A stretch of DNA of 39,515 bases from JALONO01 sp038209965 (lineage in GTDB: Bacteria; Bacteroidota; Bacteroidia; Cytophagales; Thermoflexibacteraceae): the NCBI GenBank assembly GCA_038209965.1, contig JBBQXF010000037.1, positions 1 through 39,515 of the forward strand, given 5' to 3'. The translations under genes were made by a program, and so were the position numbers. Below the pieces are notes generated by a model. That model searched no databases, was not told where the DNA came from, and saw only the letters and a program-made list of their open reading frames with translations. This document shows, one piece after another, positions 9,157 to 17,900 of the stretch. Positions within the stretch are counted from its first letter, which is position 1. The number at the start of each line of letters is the position of its first letter.

Positions 9157-12100
9157 TTGCCCAAGCCTGCTCCTTTGCACGAGGCCCTGGACCCACGGGA
9201 AAACGTCCGAGGGAAAAGACCGGAACCGTATTTTTACAAACCTAGCAACCCATTGGCCAATTTTCTCAAAATATACCAACAGCGGCTCACCAACCTGACC
9301 GCCAAAAATCGTTCCTTGGTACTGCTGCGCTTGGTTGCCCGGCAGTTCGTGGATCTACATTCGTTGGATTTTTTGACCAATCGGCCTTCGTTTGACCTTA
9401 TTGGCGATCTGATTGGCCGAAAACGGCGCACGGTGCTGTGCCGCACTGCCGACAGCCGGCATCCGGCCACCAACCGGGCCAGCGCAGCCCTTAAACAGCT
9501 CGCCCGCTCCGACGTGGCCGTGCAAGAAGAACGCGGGGCCAATGATCTTTATGTTGGTTATCCTTTTGTTCAAGGTAAATTTCATGACAATAGCTTGGTG
9601 CGTTGTCCGCTCCTGTTCTTCCCGGTCGAGTTGCGCCAAGAAGGGGCCGATTGGGTACTCCGCCCCCGGGCCGACGAAGAAATTACCTTTAACCAGACCT
9701 TTTTATTGGCTTACGCCCATTACAACCAAGTGCGGGGCATCGAGGAAATCGGCGATTTTAGTTTTGAGAATTTTAGCCAAGAGGCGCAAGTTTTTTTGAC
9801 TGAACTGTACCGTAGCCTAGAGGCATCCAGTCTGGAAATTAATTTTAACCAAGATACTTTTGCGGGCACTCTTCAAGCCTTTCAGTCTTTTACCAAGGCC
9901 GACTTTGAGCTGGCCACTCACACTGGCCAGCTCAAGTTGATGCCCGAAGCGGTGCTCGGGCTTTTTCCCCAAGCTGATTCCTACCTCGCACCAGACTACG
10001 ATACCTTGCTGGCCAAGCCCGATTTGCTGGAAGTGGAAGACTTTTTTGGGAGGCTGCCCGCGGCCAAAAATGTAAGCGAAATCAATGAAAGCCAAATAGT
10101 TACTCCCTACGAGTTGGATGCTTCGCAGGAGCGGGTCGTGCAGGCGGTGCAAGCGGGCGCATCGGTGGTGGTGCAAGGCCCACCCGGTACGGGCAAGTCG
10201 CAACTGATCTGCAACCTCATTGCCGACCATTTGGCCACCGGTAAGCGGGTGCTGGTAGTATGCCAAAAACGGGCGGCCCTCGATGTGGTGCATGCCCGAT
10301 TGCGGGAAAAAAACCTGCACCAATTTGCGGGCCTCCTCCACGATTTTCAACATGATCGCGCCCGGATCTACGAGCAGGTGGCCCAGCAAATCGACAAGGT
10401 ATATGAGAAACAAGATCAAAAAATTAATCTGCCCAGCCTCCAAAATGAAGAAAAATTTATTCAAACTTGTCGTGAACTGACGGCCAATGCCCGCAAGCTG
10501 GAGGAGTTTCGGCAGGCATTGTTCGATACCTCGTCCTGTGGGCTATCGGTCAAAACCCTTTACCTCACCTCCTCGCCCGATCTTCCCTCGGTCAATTTGG
10601 GTGGGCTGCACCGCTATTTTCATTTCCTGTCTGACCACGATTTTCCGGCTCGGCTCCGGGCCTACACCGATTACGCCGCTCGGTTGGGCATTGCTACCCA
10701 CCCCTGGCGCGACCGGGTGAGCTTTCAGGCATTCCAACTGAGCGATTGCCAGCTTTTGACCCAAGCTATGACGGAAGTGGGGCAGTTTCGTGACCGATTA
10801 ACCGAACAGTTTGCGCTACTTTTTAATCAGGATTTGATCTATTGGAATAAAAAGATAACTATCCAGTCGCTGCAATCAGTATTGACCAAAAATAAAGAAC
10901 TGGAAAAACTGGGCCAGACCCTCGTCGAACCAATAGTATTTGGCTATTTCCAACGGTTGTGGCCGTTTGCGGAGGTTGATCTGAAATGGTTTGGCAAAAC
11001 GGAAAAGCAGTTACTGGCCTGTTTCAATGGGGACGGGGCCGAGCACATCTTGGCCAACCATGAGTTGGAGATTTATAAAAAATATTTGCAGGAGTACCTA
11101 GCCGCCCAAAGTGGTTTTTTCCAACGCCTGCGCTGGAATTGGCTGGCCAAGAGCAAGCGGGACACGCTTAAATTATTTGCCTATCACCAGTTGACTCCGA
11201 CAATAAAATCGGCCAAACTTCTGTTGGGCAAGATCGCCCGGCGCGAAAAACTCGAGCAGCACAGAGGACAACTGCTATCCAATGAGTGGCTCATCGAGGC
11301 TGAGGGCGGTGAGTTTGAAACCAAGATCCATGCATTGGACTGGGTACTCCAACTGCCCACTGAAATCGATAAATCGGCCTTTGAGCAGTGGTTCAAAGCC
11401 ATCAAAACCGCCGTTGATGCCAAACGCGCTTGGAAAAAGCTGGGCCCGGGCCTGTGGGATCACGTTGCCCCGGGCGAGCAAACCGCTTTTGGGGCGCAGT
11501 TGCGGCAGATCGGCCAATTGGCCCACCAATTCGCCCAAGCCTACCAATCATGGCAAAAATATTTATCAGTTGGGCAAATTGAGTTGCTCTGGCAAGGAAC
11601 CGCCGACTTGGCCAGTCTCACCGAATCCCTCACCCGGGATTTTGATTATTTGGTGGAATTTGATCGTTTGCACCTCGCCATGCTCCCACATGAGGAAGAG
11701 GTGATCAAAAAATTGGAATATGCCGTACCCAACCCCGCAGCAAATGATTTAGTATTGCTGTTTGATAATTCAATCCGCCTAGCTTGGATCGCCGATTTGG
11801 AACAAGCGTTTCCAGTCTTGCGGCTGGCTTCCTCCCTTGGGTTGGCCCATGCGGAACGGGATTTGCAAAAAGCGGTTCGCCAAAAAGCCGAACTCAGCCG
11901 ATCAATCGCCCTAGCCCGCGCTTGGGAGCGGCTGCAGGCGGACTTGGCCTACAACCGGCTCGACAACTTAGTGAGCTACCGCGATCTGCGCCACCAAGTG
12001 AACAAGAAACGGGGGGTGTGGCCATTGCGCAAGCTCATCGCTCAATTTGCCGATGAAATTTTCAAACTAATGCCCTGTTGGTTGGCATCGCCCGAATCGG

Positions 12101-13299
12101 TGTCGGCTATTTTTCCCATGACCGATCTGTTTGATCTAGTCATTTTTGACGAGGCTTCCCAGTGTTTTGCCGAGCGGGGAATCCCCGCCATGTACCGGGG
12201 GCGGCAAGTGGTCATTGCGGGCGATCGCCAGCAGTTGGCCCCGTTCGATTTATACCGGCCCCGCTGGGAGGATCTGGCCGATCCCGAGCAGTATTCCCCC
12301 GAATTGGAGGTCGAGTCGCTCTTGGATTTGGGCAGCCGCTACTTGCCCACCATCGCACTCACGGGCCATTATCGCAGTAAATCATTGGCCCTGATCGATT
12401 TTTCAAACCAATATTTTTATCAGAATACCTTGCGGATGCTGCCCGACTACCACGAATTTATCAAGCAGCAACCCGCCATTGAGTACCGCAAAGTGGAGGG
12501 TATTTGGGCGCAAAATGCCAATTTGATCGAGGCCGAGGAAGTCGTCAAAGTAATAAAACACCTATTTGAGACCCAACCAGACAAAGAAATTGGGGTGATT
12601 ACCTTCAATCACCATCAACAGGAGCTGATCCGCGATCAATTGGAACTGGCCGGGTTAGCCTTGCCGGCCCACTTTTTTGTCAAAAATATTGAAAATGTTC
12701 AAGGCGATGAGCGCGATATTATCATCTTCTCGGTAGGATATGCCCCGGCAGCCAACGGACGGCTTTCACTCCAATTTGGGAGTTTGAGCCAAGCCAAGGG
12801 CGAAAACCGGCTCAATGTGGCCGTGACCCGCGCCCGTGAGCGGGTGATCGTAGTGTCCAGTTTGTGGCCCCACCAACTGGCCGTGGACGGTACGGCCAAC
12901 AACGGCCCCAAATTGCTGCGGGCGTATTTGCAGTATGCCCTCGATGTCTGGGAGGGTCGTTACCGAGCAAGCTTGCCACCCGTGGACGCAATTCCATTTA
13001 CTGGCTATTTGAAACAGCAATTGTTGACCGATATTTTTCCCGTCGCCGCTATTACTTGGCAGTCAGATGTGCCTTTTGCTGATATATCCGTACTATCTGG
13101 TGGTGTTCACCAAAAATTAATCTTAACCGATGATGATTTATTCTTTCGGGCACTGTCGGCCAAAGATGCCTATGCCTACTTGCCCGCGCTGCTGAACGGC
13201 AAACATTGGGCGTTCCTGCGCGTGTACAGCCGCAACTGGTGGACTAGGCGGGGGGAAGAACGGGCCCGGCTGGCTGGAGAAACGCCAAATAATAAGTAG
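9157..13299 (+). CDS. Large SF1 (Upf1/DNA2-like) helicase with DUF4011-like N-terminus
   Basis: The protein has 1,380 residues if started at TTG 9157. The N-terminal part (RLTNLTAKNRSLVLLRL) resembles the DUF4011-type lead-in of long bacterial SF1 helicases. Helicase motifs are clear: Walker A GPPGTGKSQ near 341, Walker B VIFDEASQC near 994, AGDRQQLAP, GHYRSKS, NVQGDERDIIIFS and AVTRARERV near 1221. About 640 residues separate Walker A from Walker B, a long and partly helical insertion. No nuclease domain (DUF559, PLD or Cas4-like) is evident. It should be an ATP-driven nucleic-acid translocase. There is no in-frame ATG near the start; the frame is closed by a TAG at 9103, and TTG 9157 or TTG 9253 (LANFLKIY) are the candidates. 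It is the first gene of a tightly spaced run. Confidence 0.85.
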   Translation: MPKPAPLHEALDPRENVRGKRPEPYFYKPSNPLANFLKIYQQRLTNLTAKNRSLVLLRLVARQFVDLHSLDFLTNRPSFDLIGDLIGRKRRTVLCRTADSRHPATNRASAALKQLARSDVAVQEERGANDLYVGYPFVQGKFHDNSLVRCPLLFFPVELRQEGADWVLRPRADEEITFNQTFLLAYAHYNQVRGIEEIGDFSFENFSQEAQVFLTELYRSLEASSLEINFNQDTFAGTLQAFQSFTKADFELATHTGQLKLMPEAVLGLFPQADSYLAPDYDTLLAKPDLLEVEDFFGRLPAAKNVSEINESQIVTPYELDASQERVVQAVQAGASVVVQGPPGTGKSQLICNLIADHLATGKRVLVVCQKRAALDVVHARLREKNLHQFAGLLHDFQHDRARIYEQVAQQIDKVYEKQDQKINLPSLQNEEKFIQTCRELTANARKLEEFRQALFDTSSCGLSVKTLYLTSSPDLPSVNLGGLHRYFHFLSDHDFPARLRAYTDYAARLGIATHPWRDRVSFQAFQLSDCQLLTQAMTEVGQFRDRLTEQFALLFNQDLIYWNKKITIQSLQSVLTKNKELEKLGQTLVEPIVFGYFQRLWPFAEVDLKWFGKTEKQLLACFNGDGAEHILANHELEIYKKYLQEYLAAQSGFFQRLRWNWLAKSKRDTLKLFAYHQLTPTIKSAKLLLGKIARREKLEQHRGQLLSNEWLIEAEGGEFETKIHALDWVLQLPTEIDKSAFEQWFKAIKTAVDAKRAWKKLGPGLWDHVAPGEQTAFGAQLRQIGQLAHQFAQAYQSWQKYLSVGQIELLWQGTADLASLTESLTRDFDYLVEFDRLHLAMLPHEEEVIKKLEYAVPNPAANDLVLLFDNSIRLAWIADLEQAFPVLRLASSLGLAHAERDLQKAVRQKAELSRSIALARAWERLQADLAYNRLDNLVSYRDLRHQVNKKRGVWPLRKLIAQFADEIFKLMPCWLASPESVSAIFPMTDLFDLVIFDEASQCFAERGIPAMYRGRQVVIAGDRQQLAPFDLYRPRWEDLADPEQYSPELEVESLLDLGSRYLPTIALTGHYRSKSLALIDFSNQYFYQNTLRMLPDYHEFIKQQPAIEYRKVEGIWAQNANLIEAEEVVKVIKHLFETQPDKEIGVITFNHHQQELIRDQLELAGLALPAHFFVKNIENVQGDERDIIIFSVGYAPAANGRLSLQFGSLSQAKGENRLNVAVTRARERVIVVSSLWPHQLAVDGTANNGPKLLRAYLQYALDVWEGRYRASLPPVDAIPFTGYLKQQLLTDIFPVAAITWQSDVPFADISVLSGGVHQKLILTDDDLFFRALSAKDAYAYLPALLNGKHWAFLRVYSRNWWTRRGEERARLAGETPNNK

Positions 13300-13305
13300 C
13301 TTGCC

Positions 13306-14025
13306 TTGCTTGAACCATCACCCAAACGTTGGTTTTCAAAATGGTCAAAAATATCATTTTTTGTTTTAGTGTTTGTTGGTAGCTTGGCGTGCCAACCAAA
13401 AACCCAACAAAAACGTACTTACATGATAAACTACTTGGCCCTGGGTGATTCTTACACCATTGGCGAGTCGGTGAGCGAAGTGGAACGTTTTCCCGTGCAA
13501 CTGGTTGACTATTTCAACATTTCGGGATTGGATGTTGGCCCGCCCCGGATCGTGGCCCAGACCGGCTGGACTACCGATGAACTGCTGGCAGCCATTTCAT
13601 CGGCTGATTTGTCGGCTCAATACGATCTGGTTTCGCTCTTGATCGGGGTGAACAATCAATTCCGAAGTTATGATCTGGCCATTTATCAACGCGAACTTGA
13701 GGGATTGCTCCACATCGCTATTGCCAAAGCGGGGGGGCGGCGGGAACGGGTGTTCGTCATCTCGATCCCCGACTATGGGGTCACTCCGTTTGCGGCCGAT
13801 CGCGACCCGGCAAAAATCGGCCGAGAGATCGATGCTTACAATGCGGCCAATTTGGCCATTGCCCACCGGTTGGGGGTGCGTTATTTTGACATTACGCCCC
13901 TTTCTCGACTGGCAAAAACCGATGCCAGCTTGTTGGCCGATGATGCACTCCATCCTTCGGCCAAAATGTATGCGGCTTGGGTCAACTTAATAAAAAACGA
14001 TTGGTTGAAATTACTAAAACAGTGA
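13306..14025 (+). CDS. SGNH/GDSL-family lipoprotein hydrolase
   Basis: The protein has 239 residues if started at TTG 13306. A hydrophobic segment (ISFFVLVFVG) ends in the lipobox SLAC, so the mature protein would be a lipoprotein. The SGNH blocks are present: LALGDSYTIGE with the nucleophilic Ser, a GVNN segment with the oxyanion Asn, and DDALHPS with the catalytic Asp and His. Relatives are esterases or acyl-hydrolases and the substrate is unknown. The first in-frame ATG lies after the lipobox and would remove the export signal, so the TTG start is needed for a lipoprotein. It starts 6 bp after the helicase stop, and its stop overlaps the next start. Confidence 0.85.
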   Translation: MLEPSPKRWFSKWSKISFFVLVFVGSLACQPKTQQKRTYMINYLALGDSYTIGESVSEVERFPVQLVDYFNISGLDVGPPRIVAQTGWTTDELLAAISSADLSAQYDLVSLLIGVNNQFRSYDLAIYQRELEGLLHIAIAKAGGRRERVFVISIPDYGVTPFAADRDPAKIGREIDAYNAANLAIAHRLGVRYFDITPLSRLAKTDASLLADDALHPSAKMYAAWVNLIKNDWLKLLKQ

Positions 14026-14903
14026 AAAAAATTATCATCACCAAGGGATTGCCCGCAAGTGGCAAGTCGACCTGGGCCAAAGAAATGGTGGCCAAGCATC
14101 CGGGACAATATAAACGGATCAACAAAGATGAATTGCGGGCAATGCTCGATGCGAGCCACCACAACAAGGAGAACGAAAAATTCGTCCTGATGGTGCGCGA
14201 CTGGCTGATCGTCGAGGCCCTGCGCGATGGCAAGCACGTCATCGTGGATGACACCAACTTGCACCCCAAGCACGAACAGAAAATTCGCGAGTTGGCCAAA
14301 TTATACACCGAAACCAGCGGGCTGCCAATCGGGGTGGAAGTCAAGTTTTTTGAGATTAAGCTCGAGGAAGCCATCAAGCGGGATCTGAATCGCCCGGTTT
14401 CAGTGGGCGAGCGCGCTATCCGGCAGATTTATGATCAGTTTCTCGCCCCTAAACCTCTGGCGGTCAACCAGGATGCTACGCTGCCCAAGTGCATTTTAGT
14501 GGATATTGACGGCACAGTGGCCGACAAAATGGATCGGATTGCCTTCGACTGGGCCAAGGTGGGCAACGATCAGCCCAAATGGCCGATCATTCAGTTGGTC
14601 AAGTCACTGCAGGCCAGTGGCTACCAGATCGTCTTTTTCTCTGGGCGCGACGAGGTGTGCCGCGACGAGACCCAAGTCTGGCTGTGCCAACATTTTGACT
14701 GGGACGCCACTGATTTTGAGCTGTATATGCGGCCAGCCAAAGACCTGCGCAAAGACAGCCTGATCAAGAAAGAATTGTTTTTTGCCCATATCCACGAACG
14801 CTACTTTGTTGAAATGGTGGTGGACGACCGCCAACAAGTAGTTGATATGTGGCGCAAAGATCTGGGCCTCACCTGTTTGCAGGTAGATTATGGCGATTTT
14901 TAG
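14022..14903 (+). CDS. pnkp: T4-type bifunctional polynucleotide 5'-kinase/3'-phosphatase
   Basis: This 293-residue protein matches the two-domain layout and near length of phage T4 Pnkp. The kinase domain starts immediately with the P-loop GLPASGKST (Lys15), followed by NKDELRAML and VIVDDTN. The C-terminal HAD phosphatase has ILVDIDGTVAD with Asp161 and Asp163, FFSGRDE, and the T4-like ending VVDDRQQVVDMWR...GDF. It would phosphorylate 5'-OH ends and remove 3'- or 2',3'-cyclic phosphates, preparing broken RNA or DNA for ligation. The GTG start at 14022 overlaps the upstream TGA. No RNA ligase gene is visible nearby, which is unusual for a complete repair pathway. An upstream TTG at 13977 would add 15 residues overlapping the GDSL gene and is less likely. 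Confidence 0.88.
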   Translation: MKKIIITKGLPASGKSTWAKEMVAKHPGQYKRINKDELRAMLDASHHNKENEKFVLMVRDWLIVEALRDGKHVIVDDTNLHPKHEQKIRELAKLYTETSGLPIGVEVKFFEIKLEEAIKRDLNRPVSVGERAIRQIYDQFLAPKPLAVNQDATLPKCILVDIDGTVADKMDRIAFDWAKVGNDQPKWPIIQLVKSLQASGYQIVFFSGRDEVCRDETQVWLCQHFDWDATDFELYMRPAKDLRKDSLIKKELFFAHIHERYFVEMVVDDRQQVVDMWRKDLGLTCLQVDYGDF

Positions 14904-14906
14904 CCA

Positions 14907-17900
14907 TTGACGCTATTTTTTATTGTTCTAACGCTATTTTTTCCAAACTGCTTGAACCCAATCCTCATTTCCCTCCTTGCCAAAGCCGTCAGTGGCGCGT
15001 ATGTGGGCTATATCACCAATGATCTGGCCATCCAGATGCTTTTTCGCAAGCGCTTTGGCTTGGGTGGGATTGTGCTGCGCACCCGTGAGCAATTTATTGC
15101 CAATATCAGTAAATTGGTGGAACGCGACATCATCAACCACCACACGGTCGAACGCGAACTGACCACTACGCCCCAAGCTTTTGAGGAAGTATTGGCCAGT
15201 TTGGTCAACGATTTTATCAGTGCACACCTTGCCAGCTCGCTACCGGCCGATCTCAAACTGAGTGAAGTGCCCGGTTTGGGCCAGACCGTGGAGCAGATCT
15301 TGGGAAAATTACAACCCGCACTGGCTGAGTTTGGCACCGAGACTTTGACGTATGCGGCCGCCCAAATTCCCTTGACCGACCTGCTCTCTGAGCCGCAACT
15401 GCGGGTAATCTTAGCCCGACTGACCCAACTTGTCAGCCAAACCGCCGCCCAAACCGACACCATCCCGGACTTGGTGGCCAGTTTCTACCAAGCAACGGGC
15501 CACCTAACATTGGCGGAGTTGGTGCCAGCCGAGATTCGGGATGCCCTGCGCGATCGTTTGAGGCTGGAAATGGCCCAAGCCCACGTGGTTTTGCAGGATC
15601 ACTTGGCCGACGAAGTGGATCATTTGATCCAGCAAGTGGCCACTGCGCTCCAAATGGATCAATTGGTACTCAACTTGGCCGAAGAACTTTCGGCCAAGAA
15701 ACTGATTGATATTTTTGGCAGCGGGCACACCGCCCAACTGTCCGAAGAAGTGGCCCAGCGGCTTCGGGACATCATTGGCTCCGAAGAAGGCCGGCAATTG
15801 ATTTCAGCCTTTGGCGACTTTGTGCTCGAGGTATTGGCCAATGAGCAAACCACCGTTTTTGAATTGATGTCGGACAATGTGGCGGAGAATTTCGCCTATT
15901 TTTTGCGCGCTCAACTCCCGGGAATCCTCAAAAATTTGATGGAGTGGCTAGAAGATCGTCAATACCAGTTGGAAGTGGTCATTGACACCACCTTTCGGAA
16001 AAATATTACCTCCCGGTTCCAAGATTTCATTTTCCGGTTATTTGTGGGCAGTGTGAGCCAGTACGCGGGGATAGTGGATCGTCTCACCAAGTTGGTGGAC
16101 AAGCACCGCCAAAATCCAGACGAAACGGCTACTACCCTTACCGAAGAGGTAATAGACTTCTTGAAAGGCAACACCATTGGCCAAATAGTCACAAATATTC
16201 GCACCAATGCAGGGTTGGTGCGCGAGCTGGATCTGGGCGGGGTCTTGTTGGCCAATATTGACCAGGCCCTGACGGCCAAACGCCTCGGGTTCCTCAATAC
16301 GACTGGCTTCTTTGAGCGCACCCTAGGCGAGTTGATCAGCCCGGCCGAGATTCACCAGTTCTTGCAAAAGTCGACCTCCACCCTGATCGAAAAAGAACTC
16401 AAAATAAATTTTATTTACGGGGGCAAATTCACCCAATTAGCGATGGAACGATTGGAAACCAAATGGCAACAAATTGAAAATCAGTTATTTACTACGCTAT
16501 TCCCAGTTGATAAAATGACCAGCGGCCTATCCACTTGGGCCAAGGGCCAAACAATGGGACAGGAACCATTGGCCGATTTTCTGCTAAAATACACTCAGGG
16601 CAAGACCATCGGCGAACTGATTGCCGACTTGGGGATTGCCGATTGGGCCGGGGCCGGGGCTGGCCCATTGGCCGCCGCCGCCACTGCTCGCCTGCGCACC
16701 GAAGTGGATCAGCGGGGCCAGCAGTCGGTACGGGATTACCTGCCCCGGCTGACCAAAGTGGCCCAAGGCTTGCCCATTTATTTGAAAAAGCTGCTTTTGG
16801 GCAACTTGCCCGCCCTGCTCCAAGGGCGCATCGAGGAAGTGGTGAAGGACAGTTTGGCAAAAATGTCGCCCGATAAGTTACTGGATCTGGTAGAAAAATT
16901 CATGGGCAAGGAATTGAAACCGATCACCCTGCTGGGTGCACTCCTCGGTGGCATCGCAGGGGTAGCCCTGGCCGTGCTCCCTTCGGCCGGTGATTCGTGG
17001 ACTAACACCGCCCTGGCCGCGCTCGCCTATGGGATCACTGGGTTTAGCACCAACTGGCTGGCCCTGAAAATGATCTTTCGGCCCTACCAAAAGTGGAAAT
17101 TCTTGGGCTGGGGCGTGCCACTCACCCCGGGCGTAGTGGCCAAAAACCAAGGCCGGTTTGCCGAAAACATGGGAAAATTTGTTGCGGGCGGGCTGCTCAA
17201 TCCCGAGAACCTCAAACATGCGTTCCAACAAAGGCAGGATGTATTTCGCCAACGCCTCACCGAACTGTTGGTGGCCGACGAGGCCGAAATCGTCAAAAAT
17301 GCGTTGGCCAAAAATCAAGTCGCGATCAGCAATGAAATAGCCACCAAAGCCTTGTCTGCCCTTCATGATCCTTTGAAAAGTACTATTCCCAATGCAGAGG
17401 TGAAACCTACTTTATTGACTGGTTTGCTAGCGCAATTAAGTAGTTTTTTAGCTACGCAAAAAACTACCAATTTTGCCGGGGCCAACACGGCAGATTTGGA
17501 AAAAGCCATTCATACATTTCTGCAAAGTGAGGCTTTTGGCACCAAGGCAATAGCGGGCGTGACCCATTTATTGATCCAACTAAAGACCAATGCCAAGCCA
17601 CTGGATATTTCCTTGGCCAGTTGGCAACCCGTCCTGGCCGAGTGGTTGCAGGCCCAACTGGGCCAGTGGCTGCGCACCGCCAATTTGAGCGGCGACCAGC
17701 CCGAAACCGCTGCCGCCGCCGAAGAATTGGTCTGGGAAATGATTTTGCCACGCTTGGACAGTGTGTTTGCCCGGGCCACGGCCAGCAGTCTCAACCAGTT
17801 TATCAATATCGAGCAGCAGCAAAAAATCAAGGTAAAACTGGGTGAATTGCTCCGCCAGCGCTTGATTGACCGCGAACTGCGCAAGTTGATCTTCAATTTC

